Source: Streptococcus sp. LQJ-218
GTDB lineage: Bacteria > Bacillota > Bacilli > Lactobacillales > Streptococcaceae
Reading direction: 5' to 3'
Length of the DNA: 63,636 bases
Assembly (NCBI RefSeq): GCF_003428885.1
Contig: NZ_QQRU01000008.1
Span: 66,172 to 129,807 of the forward strand
The position numbers and the translations under genes were made by a program. The notes beneath the pieces are model-generated. The model had not been told where the DNA came from. It did not search any database and saw nothing but the letters and a program-made list of their open reading frames with translations. This document shows positions 56,697 to 63,636 of the stretch, one piece after another (the stretch's first letter is position 1; the number at the start of each line of letters is the position of its first letter).

Positions 56697-56737
56697 AAAA
56701 ACCGAGCCTAAGTATTAAACTCTTAGTCTCGGTTTTT
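56697..56737. terminator. Bidirectional terminator upstream of gpsA
   Basis: AAAACCGAG and CTCGGTTTTT arms enclose an inner CTAAG/CTTAG stem, ending the small membrane protein gene on the minus strand. Confidence 0.75.
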
Positions 56738-56761
56738 ATATTTCTTAAAGAATAGCTCGGT

Positions 56762-57007
56762 TTATTTCAATTGATCTGTAATGTCTTTTGATAGCAACAT
56801 TCCCAAATGATAAGTTTTATTGATGTAAGCAATGACATCATTGATATTTTCAGTCGTGTGAATTTTCTCTTTGATGTCAGCCCTAAATGTTTCATCCTTC
56901 AACAGTTGTTCTTGGTAGAGCCTTTGAAGTCGTTCTTTTTCGTACTTATTGAGCAGAAAAAGGAATACCAAGCTAATCACAACGAGGACATAAGCATATT
57001 GGCTCAT
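56762..57007 (-). CDS. Single-pass membrane protein of unknown function beside hairpin array
   Basis: This 81-residue protein starts at ATG 57007 (MSQYAYVLVVISLVFLFLLN), chosen because GGAGATTT lies just upstream; a longer in-frame start at 57073 would run into the repeat array. One membrane helix (residues 5-20) is followed by a charged, probably helical cytoplasmic tail (KYEKERLQRLYQEQLLKDET, then INDVIAYINKTYHLGM). No family is recognised. It lies immediately downstream of the hairpin array at 57050-57516 on the minus strand, so the array may be its 5' leader. Confidence 0.7.
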   Translation of the reverse strand: MSQYAYVLVVISLVFLFLLNKYEKERLQRLYQEQLLKDETFRADIKEKIHTTENINDVIAYINKTYHLGMLLSKDITDQLK

Positions 57008-57049
57008 AGGAAATCTCCCTGAATGATAAAGAAATAGTAGTGAATAAAT

Positions 57050-57516
57050 TGAATTAGTGAAGCGCTTAGTCAAGTATCTCTTATTACGACGTAAAGAAAC
57101 ATAAATCGATTTTATTTAGAGACCATGACTAGTGAAGCAGTTAGCTAGTCCGCATAAAAGCGACATTAGGAACTTTAGTTCCAATAACTTTAAGATTACG
57201 ACGTTTTAGGACATAAATCGATCATATTTATGTCCTAAAACTAGTGAAGCGCCTAGCCAAAGTCCGAATAGGATTTGGCGTTAGTTATTTAGACTACTTT
57301 ACAATAAAGTGATTAAAAGATTACGACATGAGCCTAACCAAATCGATATTATTTGGTTAGGTGAATTAGTGAATCGTTTAGGCAATTCGCCTCATTTACG
57401 ACGTCGTGGCCCTCTAAATCGATTATATTTAGGGGCCATGACTAGTGAAGCAGTTAGCTAGTTCGCATAAAAGCGACTAGCGTCTAACAATTGGGAACTT
57501 TAGTTCCAATTGTTAG
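57050..57516. repeat. Tandem array of structured double-hairpin units (novel, 4 full units plus 1 partial)
   Basis: Recurring anchors are TTACGAC (57084, 57196, 57321, 57396), AAATCGAT (57103, 57215, 57340, 57416) and TAGTGAAGC or one variant (57055, 57130, 57242, 57367, 57443). Hairpin A always has AAAT/ATTT closing a 7-base loop CGATNNT. Its outer stem differs per unit yet stays paired: GTTTTAGGACATAAAT (57203) with its complement, CCTAACCAAAT (57333) with ATTTGGTTAGG, TGGCCCTCTAAAT (57408) with ATTTAGGGGCCA. Hairpin B has the TAGTGAAGC core with matching changing arms (GACTAG/CTAGTC, GAATT/AATTC). A third small hairpin (CGCATAAAAGCG) and a GAACTTTAGTTC hairpin occur in the longer units. 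The array fills the whole gap between argS and the small membrane protein gene. Confidence 0.85.
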
Positions 57517-57523
57517 TACTGAA

Positions 57524-59215
57524 TCACATCTTCTCTGGTGCTTCTACTCCGAGCAAGCGAAGGGCTTCTTTAAGAACGACTGCGGTTGCGTAGCTAAGGG
57601 CTAGACGGCTGTCACGTTCTGGGCTTTCATCCAAGATGCGCGTATGTGCATAGTATTTGTTAAAGGCTTGAGCCAGGCTAATTGCAAATTTAGCAATAAT
57701 AGAAGGTTCAAAGTTATCCGCCGCACGGTTGATAATACGTGGGAAGTCTTGGATGAGTTTGATGATTTCCCAGCTTTCAGCATCATTCAAGCTATAGTTG
57801 CCAGTTGTTTCTGGTCTGAAATCCGCTTTGCGCAAGATAGATTGGATACGAGCGTAAGCATATTGAACGTAAGGTCCAGTTTCACCCTCGAAGGATACCA
57901 TGGCTTCTAGGTCGAAGTCGTATCCATTTGTACGGTCGGTTTTGAGGTCATAGAATTTAATGGCTCCAACCCCAACAGCATGCGCTACCTGGTCTTTGTT
58001 TTCAAGTTCAGGATTTTTAGCCTCGATTTGGGCCTTGGCACGGCTGATGGCCTCTGCAACTGTAGGCTCTAGCAAGATGACATTCCCTTTACGCGTAGAG
58101 AGTTTTTTTCCTTCTTTTGTTACCAAACCAAAAGAAACGTGGGTAATGTCGTCACTCCAGTCGTAGCCCATTTCTTTCAAGACAGCTTTGAGCTGTTTAA
58201 AGTGGGCAGATTGCTCTTGACCAACGACGTAGATAGATTTAGCAAATTGGTATTCATTTTTACGGTAAAGGGCAGCGGCCAAGTCACGTGTGATATAGAG
58301 AGTCGCACCGTCCGATTTCTTGATAAGAGCTGGATGTTCAATTCCGTATTTCTCAAGATTTACAACCTGGGCACCTTCTGATTCAACAAGAAGGCCTTTT
58401 TCAGAAAGAATGTCTACAACTGCATCCATCTTATCGTTGTAGAAGGCTTCTCCATTGTAGCTGTCAAATTCGACTTGCAATTCATTGTAAAGACGGTTAA
58501 ATTCCACCAAACTTTCATCACGGAACCATTGCCAAAGTGCGAGAGCTTCCTCGTCTCCATTTTCAAGTTTACGGAACCATTCGCGTGCTTCTTCATCCAA
58601 ACTTGGATCATTTTCAGCTTCAGCGTTGATGCGGACATAGAGTTTAAGGAGTTCATCAATTGGATGAGCTTTTACAGCTTCTTCGTCGCCCCATTTTTTG
58701 TAGGCAACAATCAGCATTCCAAACTGTTTACCCCAGTCCCCCAAATGGTTGACCTTGACCGTTTGATAACCGATTTTTTGGAAAATATGTGATAAGCTAT
58801 CTCCGATAACAGTTGAGCGCAGGTGACCAATAGAAAATGGTTTAGCGATATTTGGACTAGACATATCGATCACAACATTTTCTTGTTTACCAATAGTTTG
58901 GTCAGCATAGTGTTCTTTTTGAGTTATAACAGCTTGCAATACTTGAGCAGAAATGGCAGATTTATCAAGGAAAAAGTTAACGTAAGGTCCTGTTGCGACA
59001 ACCTTTTCAAAGGCTTGGCTGTTAATTTTTGCAGCCAGTTCAGCAGCAATCATTTGAGGTGCCTTACGTTCGACTTTTGCAAGAGAAAAAGCAGGGAAAG
59101 CAATGTCTCCCATTTCTGAGTTTTTAGGGGTTTCCAGTAAATTTAAAATAGCCTCTTGGTCCAGACTATCAATGATGCTAGCCAATTCGCTAGCAATCAA
59201 TTCTTTTGTATTCAT
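57524..59215 (-). CDS. argS: Arginyl-tRNA synthetase
   Basis: This 563-residue class I synthetase charges tRNA-Arg. The N-terminal additional domain is followed by the HIGH-like motif [21 protein letters not shown] near residue 120, and [10 protein letters not shown] takes the place of KMSKS. A C-terminal DALR-type anticodon domain follows. AAGGAG precedes the ATG. The gene is divergent from argR and its 3' end abuts the hairpin array. Confidence 0.96.
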   Translation of the reverse strand: MNTKELIASELASIIDSLDQEAILNLLETPKNSEMGDIAFPAFSLAKVERKAPQMIAAELAAKINSQAFEKVVATGPYVNFFLDKSAISAQVLQAVITQKEHYADQTIGKQENVVIDMSSPNIAKPFSIGHLRSTVIGDSLSHIFQKIGYQTVKVNHLGDWGKQFGMLIVAYKKWGDEEAVKAHPIDELLKLYVRINAEAENDPSLDEEAREWFRKLENGDEEALALWQWFRDESLVEFNRLYNELQVEFDSYNGEAFYNDKMDAVVDILSEKGLLVESEGAQVVNLEKYGIEHPALIKKSDGATLYITRDLAAALYRKNEYQFAKSIYVVGQEQSAHFKQLKAVLKEMGYDWSDDITHVSFGLVTKEGKKLSTRKGNVILLEPTVAEAISRAKAQIEAKNPELENKDQVAHAVGVGAIKFYDLKTDRTNGYDFDLEAMVSFEGETGPYVQYAYARIQSILRKADFRPETTGNYSLNDAESWEIIKLIQDFPRIINRAADNFEPSIIAKFAISLAQAFNKYYAHTRILDESPERDSRLALSYATAVVLKEALRLLGVEAPEKM

Positions 59216-59301
59216 TAAGAGCTCCTTTTTGGACTTTTCTACTATTTTATCACAATTTTAAAGAAAGAAGAAAAAATTTTTGAAATCTCCTGTTTTTTTG
59301 G

Positions 59302-59345
59302 TATAATATGGTTATAAATTTAGTTATAAATATGCATATAAGAGG
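59302..59345 (+). promoter_or_regulatory. argR promoter with possible ARG-box-like repeats
   Basis: TATAAT (59302-59307) is the likely -10. Right after it come two GTTATAAAT direct repeats and ATATGCATAT (59334-59343 region). A/T-rich palindromes of this kind are typical ArgR targets, suggesting autoregulation and perhaps joint control with divergent argS (inference). Confidence 0.5.
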
Positions 59346-59350
59346 ATTTT

Positions 59351-59797
59351 ATGAGAAAAAGAGAGCGTCATCAGTTAATAAAAAAAATGATTACTGAGGA
59401 GAAATTAAGTACACAAAAAGAAATTCAAGATCGGTTGGAGGCGCACAATGTCTTTGTGACGCAGACAACCTTGTCTCGTGATTTGCGCGAAATCGGCTTG
59501 ACCAAGGTCAAGAAAAATGATATGGTGTATTATGTACTAGCAAATGAGACAGAAAAGATTGATTTGGTGGAATTTTTGTCTCATCATTTAGAAGGTGTTG
59601 CAAGAGCAGAGTTTACCTTGGTACTTCATACCAAATTGGGAGAAGCCTCTGTTTTGGCAAATATTGTAGATGCAAACAAGGATGAATGGATTTTAGGAAC
59701 AGTTGCTGGTGCCAATACCTTATTGGTCATTTGTCGAGACCAGCACGTTGCCAAACTCATGGAAGATCGTTTGCTAGATTTGATGAAAGATAAGTAA
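59351..59797 (+). CDS. argR: Arginine repressor ArgR/AhrC family
   Basis: This 148-residue regulator has an N-terminal winged helix ([22 protein letters not shown], then [20 protein letters not shown]) and a C-terminal hexamerisation and arginine-binding domain ([20 protein letters not shown], then [15 protein letters not shown]). Streptococci carry several ArgR-type paralogues; the one next to argS and mutS matches this. It is followed by a terminator and mutS. Confidence 0.93.
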   Translation: MRKRERHQLIKKMITEEKLSTQKEIQDRLEAHNVFVTQTTLSRDLREIGLTKVKKNDMVYYVLANETEKIDLVEFLSHHLEGVARAEFTLVLHTKLGEASVLANIVDANKDEWILGTVAGANTLLVICRDQHVAKLMEDRLLDLMKDK

Positions 59798-59828
59798 GGT
59801 CTTGGGAGTTGCTCTCAAGACTTATTTT
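59798..59828 (+). terminator. Terminator between argR and mutS
   Basis: GGTCTTGGGAG and CTCTCAAGACT arms with a TTG loop are followed by TATTTTTG. mutS starts about 20 bases later, so some read-through or a promoter hidden here is needed. Confidence 0.6.
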
Positions 59829-59847
59829 TGACAAGGAGAGACGGAAA

Positions 59848-62382
59848 ATGGCGACAGAAAAGCTATCACCCGGCATGCAACAGTATGTGGATATTAAAAA
59901 GCAATATCCAGATGCTTTTTTGCTCTTTCGGATGGGTGATTTTTATGAATTATTTTATGAGGATGCGGTCAATGCTGCGCAGATTCTGGAAATTTCCTTA
60001 ACGAGTCGCAACAAGAATGCGGACAATCCGATTCCTATGGCGGGTGTCCCCTATCATTCTGCCCAGCAGTATATTGATGTCTTGATTGAGCAGGGTTATA
60101 AGGTGGCTATTGCAGAGCAGATGGAAGATCCTAAACAAGCTGTTGGAGTTGTGAAACGAGAGGTTGTTCAGGTCATTACGCCAGGGACAGTGGTTGATAG
60201 CAGTAAGCCAGACAGTCAGAATAACTTCTTGGTTGCCATAGACCGTGATGGCAATCAATTTGGCCTCGCTTATATGGATCTAGTGACGGGTGATTTTTAT
60301 GTGACAGGGCTATTGGACTTCACGTTGGTTTGTGGGGAAATCCGTAACCTCAAGGCGCGAGAAGTGGTGGTGGGCTATGACTTGTCTGAGGAAGAGGAAC
60401 AAATCCTTAGTCGTCAGATGAATCTGGTACTTTCCTATGAAAAAGAGGGCTTTGAAGGCCTTCATTTACTGGATTCACGATTGGCACCTGTGGAGCAAGC
60501 GGCATCTAGTAAATTGCTCCAGTATGTCCATCGAACCCAGATGAGGGAATTGAACCACCTCAAACCTGTTATCCGTTATGAAATCAAGGATTTTTTGCAG
60601 ATGGATTATGCGACCAAGGCTAGTCTGGATTTGATTGAGAATGCCCGTTCAGGCAAGAAGCAAGGCAGTCTTTTCTGGCTTTTGGATGAAACCAAAACTG
60701 CAATGGGTATGCGTCTGTTACGTTCTTGGATTCATCGTCCTTTGATTGATAAGGAACGAATCGTCCAACGCCAAGAAGTGGTGCAGGTCTTCCTCGACCA
60801 TTTCTTTGAGCGTAGTGATTTGACAGACAGTCTTAAGGGTGTTTATGACATTGAGCGCTTAGCTAGTCGGGTTTCTTTTGGCAAAACAAATCCCAAGGAT
60901 CTCTTGCAGCTAGCGACCACCTTGTCTAGTGTCCCACGGATTCGTGCGATTTTAGAAGGGATGAGGCAACCTGCTCTAGCCTATCTGATCGCACAACTAG
61001 ATGGAATCCCTGAGTTGGAGAGTTTGATTAGCGCAGCGATTGCCCCCGAAGCTCCTCATGTGATTACAGATGGGGGTATTATCCGGCCTGGATTTGATGA
61101 GACTTTAGACAAGTACCGTCGTGTTCTTAGAGAAGGGACTAGCTGGATTGCTGAGATTGAGGCCAAGGAGCGAGAAAACTCTGGTATCAGTACCCTCAAG
61201 ATTGACTACAATAAAAAGGATGGCTACTATTTCCATGTGACCAATTCGCAACTGGGAAATGTGCCTGCTCACTTTTTCCGCAAGGCGACGCTGAAAAACT
61301 CGGAACGCTTTGGGACTGAAGAATTAGCCCGTATAGAGGGCGATATGCTGGAGGCGCGTGAGAAGTCAGCCAACTTAGAATACGAAATTTTTATGCGTAT
61401 TCGTGAAGAGGTTAGCAAGTACATCCAGCGTTTGCAGGCTCTAGCCCAAGGAATTGCGACAGTTGATGTTTTACAAAGCTTGGCAGTTGTAGCTGAAACC
61501 CAGCATTTGATTCGACCTGAATTCGGAGATGATTCGCGGATTGATATCCAGAAAGGGCGCCATGCGGTCGTTGAAAAGGTCATGGGGGCTCAGACCTATA
61601 TTCCCAATACGATTCAGATGGCAGAAGATACCAGTATTCAACTGATTACAGGTCCCAACATGAGTGGGAAGTCTACTTATATGCGTCAGTTAGCTATGAC
61701 GGCGGTTATGGCCCAGATGGGGTCCTATGTGCCAGCAGAAAGCGCCCATTTACCGGTTTTTGATGCGATTTTTACCCGTATCGGAGCAGCAGATGACTTG
61801 GTTTCGGGTCAGTCAACCTTCATGGTGGAGATGATGGAGGCCAACAATGCCATTTCGCATGCGACCAAGAACTCTCTCATTCTCTTTGATGAATTGGGAC
61901 GGGGAACTGCAACTTATGATGGGATGGCTCTTGCCCAGTCCATCATCGAATACATCCATGAACATATCGGAGCCAAGACCCTCTTTGCGACCCACTACCA
62001 TGAGTTGACTAGTCTGGAGTCTAGCTTGGGACACTTGGTCAATGTCCACGTAGCAACTTTGGAGCAGGATGGGCAGGTTACCTTCCTTCACAAGATTGAG
62101 CCAGGGCCAGCTGATAAATCCTACGGTATCCATGTTGCCAAGATTGCTGGTTTGCCAGCAGATCTCCTAGCAAGAGCGGAAAAGATTTTGACTCAGTTAG
62201 AGAATCAAGGTACAGAAAGTCCTGCTCCCATGAGACAAACAAATGCTGTCACAGAACAGATTTCACTCTTTGACGCGCCTGCAGACCATCCGATCCTAGC
62301 AGAATTAACTAAACTGGACGTTTACAACATGACACCTATGCAGGCTATGAATGTCTTAGTTGAGTTAAAACAGAAACTATAA
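59848..62382 (+). CDS. mutS: DNA mismatch repair protein MutS (HexA)
   Basis: This 844-residue protein recognises mismatches and starts repair with MutL (HexB). The N-terminal mismatch-binding domain has the Phe-X-Glu region [15 protein letters not shown] near residue 30. The ATPase domain has Walker [15 protein letters not shown], Walker [18 protein letters not shown] and the THYHEL segment. In pneumococcus it limits recombination of diverged DNA during transformation. ATG 59848 ([10 protein letters not shown]) follows AAGGAGAG; the longer frame covers the argR terminator. Length equals HexA. Confidence 0.96.
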   Translation: MATEKLSPGMQQYVDIKKQYPDAFLLFRMGDFYELFYEDAVNAAQILEISLTSRNKNADNPIPMAGVPYHSAQQYIDVLIEQGYKVAIAEQMEDPKQAVGVVKREVVQVITPGTVVDSSKPDSQNNFLVAIDRDGNQFGLAYMDLVTGDFYVTGLLDFTLVCGEIRNLKAREVVVGYDLSEEEEQILSRQMNLVLSYEKEGFEGLHLLDSRLAPVEQAASSKLLQYVHRTQMRELNHLKPVIRYEIKDFLQMDYATKASLDLIENARSGKKQGSLFWLLDETKTAMGMRLLRSWIHRPLIDKERIVQRQEVVQVFLDHFFERSDLTDSLKGVYDIERLASRVSFGKTNPKDLLQLATTLSSVPRIRAILEGMRQPALAYLIAQLDGIPELESLISAAIAPEAPHVITDGGIIRPGFDETLDKYRRVLREGTSWIAEIEAKERENSGISTLKIDYNKKDGYYFHVTNSQLGNVPAHFFRKATLKNSERFGTEELARIEGDMLEAREKSANLEYEIFMRIREEVSKYIQRLQALAQGIATVDVLQSLAVVAETQHLIRPEFGDDSRIDIQKGRHAVVEKVMGAQTYIPNTIQMAEDTSIQLITGPNMSGKSTYMRQLAMTAVMAQMGSYVPAESAHLPVFDAIFTRIGAADDLVSGQSTFMVEMMEANNAISHATKNSLILFDELGRGTATYDGMALAQSIIEYIHEHIGAKTLFATHYHELTSLESSLGHLVNVHVATLEQDGQVTFLHKIEPGPADKSYGIHVAKIAGLPADLLARAEKILTQLENQGTESPAPMRQTNAVTEQISLFDAPADHPILAELTKLDVYNMTPMQAMNVLVELKQKL

Positions 62383-62425
62383 AGAGAAAATTACTAGTCA
62401 TTCTAACTATATCAAGGAGACTTCT

Positions 62426-62520
62426 TTGACAAGTTCCCACTTTTTTGCTAGAATAACATCACACAAACAGAATGAAAAGGAGCTGACGAATTGTCGCTCC
62501 CTTTTGTCTATTTTTTAAGG
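62426..62520 (+). promoter_or_regulatory. patA promoter and terminator-like leader
   Basis: TTGACA (62426-62431), a 17-base spacer and TAGAAT (62449-62454) are close to ideal. The leader then holds AAAAGGAGC and GCTCCCTTTT arms (62475-62505) with an inner GAC/GTC stem and a T-rich run (to 62517) just before the AAGGAG ribosome site. A strong promoter followed by a terminator-like hairpin points to attenuation. I recall that mutations in the pneumococcal patA leader terminator raise efflux. Confidence 0.75.
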
Positions 62521-62527
62521 AGAAAGT

Positions 62528-63636
62528 ATGCTGATTCAGAAAATCAAAACCTACAAGTGGCAGGCCTTGGCCTCGCTCCTGATGACAGGCTTGATGGTTG
62601 CTAGTTCACTTCTGCAACCGCGTTACCTGCAGGAAGTGTTAGATGCCCTACTTGCTGGGAACTATGAAGCCATTTATAGTATCGGGGCTTGGTTGATTGG
62701 TGTGGCCTTGGTTGGTCTGGTTGCTGGTGGGCTCAATGTTGTCCTCGCAGCCTATATTGCCCAAGGAGTTTCATCCGACCTTCGGGAGGATGCCTTCCGT
62801 AAAATCCAAACCTTTTCTTATGCCAATATTGAACAATTTAATGCGGGAAATTTAGTCGTTCGCATGACAAATGATATAAACCAGATTCAGAACGTCGTCA
62901 TGATGACCTTCCAAATTCTTTTCAGACTTCCCCTCTTGTTCATCGGTTCGTTTATCTTGGCGGTTCAAACCTTACCTTCTCTATGGTGGGTGATTGTTCT
63001 CATGGTAGTCTTGATTTTTAGTTTGACTGCTGTCATGATGGGAATGATGGGACCTCGTTTTGCCAAGTTTCAAACTCTTCTTGAACGCATCAATGCTATC
63101 GCTAAGGAAAACCTGCGCGGTGTTCGTGTGGTCAAGTCCTTTGTCCAAGAAAAAGAGCAATTTGCTAAGTTTACGGAGGTTTCAGACGAGCTTCTTGGTC
63201 AAAACCTTTACATCGGTTATGCCTTTTCAGTAGTGGAACCCTTTATGATGTTGGTCGGTTACGGAGCTGTCTTCCTCTCTGTTTGGCTAGTTGCAGGGAT
63301 GGTTCAGTCGGATCCGTCAGTTGTTGGCTCCATTGCTTCCTTTGTCAATTACCTGAGCCAGATTATCTTTACCATTGTTATGGTTGGATTTTTAGGAAAT
63401 TCTGTCAGTCGTGCCATGATTTCTCTGCGTCGTATTCGAGAAATTCTAGACGCAGAGCCAGCCCTGACCTTCAAGGATGTGCCAGATGAAGAGTTGGTCG
63501 GAAGTCTTAGCTTTGAAAATGTAACCTTTACCTATCCAATGGATAAGGAACCGATGCTGAAAGATATGAGCTTTACTATTGAACCTGGTCAAATGGTTGG
63601 TGTAGTTGGAGCAACTGGTGCAGGAAAATCAACCTT
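62528..63636 (+). CDS. patA: ABC multidrug exporter half-transporter PatA, 3'-truncated by window edge
   Basis: The frame is open from ATG 62528 (MLIQKIKTYKWQALASLLMT) to the window end, giving 369 residues. An exporter membrane domain of six helices (about residues 10-300) has the typical coupling segment (ENLRGVRVVKSFVQEKEQFA). The nucleotide-binding domain follows, with the A-loop FENVTFTYPM and Walker A GATGAGKST at the very end. Position two genes after argR and directly after mutS matches patA of pneumococcus, which with PatB forms a heterodimeric fluoroquinolone exporter. patB would lie beyond the window. Confidence 0.85.
   Translation, partial: MLIQKIKTYKWQALASLLMTGLMVASSLLQPRYLQEVLDALLAGNYEAIYSIGAWLIGVALVGLVAGGLNVVLAAYIAQGVSSDLREDAFRKIQTFSYANIEQFNAGNLVVRMTNDINQIQNVVMMTFQILFRLPLLFIGSFILAVQTLPSLWWVIVLMVVLIFSLTAVMMGMMGPRFAKFQTLLERINAIAKENLRGVRVVKSFVQEKEQFAKFTEVSDELLGQNLYIGYAFSVVEPFMMLVGYGAVFLSVWLVAGMVQSDPSVVGSIASFVNYLSQIIFTIVMVGFLGNSVSRAMISLRRIREILDAEPALTFKDVPDEELVGSLSFENVTFTYPMDKEPMLKDMSFTIEPGQMVGVVGATGAGKST

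Noticed and set aside
57050..57516. Integron cassette (attC) array or CRISPR-like array
   Set aside because: No integrase nearby and no paired RYYYAAC/GTTRRRY ends; stems vary and loops are fixed, the opposite of spacers between fixed repeats.

Overview
The window is a low-GC, gene-dense chromosomal segment of a mitis-group Streptococcus, most likely S. mitis or a close relative. This rests on PavB-type SSURE repeats in a surface protein, five pneumococcal-type BOX elements, the malXCDAR/malQ-glgP maltodextrin locus, a PBP1b-type penicillin-binding protein, hexA-type mutS and the start of patA. Species assignment and remarks on S. pneumoniae gene order are from memory, not from a search.

Layout. 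1-7 kb: end of ktrA, a GT2 glycosyltransferase, an LPYTG-anchored PavB-like adhesin, a two-component system (rr08/hk08 type) and rpsD. 7-19.9 kb: a broken HXXEE gene, rpmG/rpmF, ilvD behind a perfect CodY box, a MIP18-family protein, an Rgg regulator, an MFS transporter, hisS, a small operon (XRE repressor, DUF3169 and CPBP proteins) behind a strong palindromic operator, aspS and a YitT protein. 19.9-29.8 kb: the maltodextrin regulon, with two divergent promoters that share MalR and CcpA-type sites. 30-38.5 kb is the accessory heart of the window: three tandem ComR-like (RRNPP) regulators, a promoter with ComR-box halves and a T-tract, an ABC-2 exporter, several tiny membrane proteins on a duplicated promoter cassette, rlmA(II), and a second paralogous ABC exporter in inverted orientation. 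38.7-46.8 kb: tyrS, pbp1b, an EamA transporter, a structured leader or sRNA, the acetyl-DAP pathway pair dapH-dapL, a folate cyclo-ligase and a rhomboid protease. 46.9-54.5 kb: a complete type II-A CRISPR-Cas locus (19 repeats, csn2, cas2, cas1, S. pyogenes-like cas9 and a divergent tracrRNA). 54.6-63.6 kb: galU, gpsA, a small membrane protein, an unusual tandem array of covarying hairpins, argS, argR, mutS and the 5' part of patA behind a hairpin leader.

The best candidates for something undescribed are two. The first is the hairpin array at 57050-57516. Each full unit carries a hairpin with a fixed 7-nt loop (CGATNNT) closed by AAAT/ATTT, while its outer stem differs from unit to unit yet stays paired. 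A second hairpin follows with a conserved TAGTGAAGC core. The second candidate is the ComR-like cluster: three paralogues with near-identical DNA-binding halves and divergent sensor halves sit next to a ComR-box-like promoter that drives an ABC exporter. That arrangement suggests a peptide-signalling and bacteriocin-immunity module.
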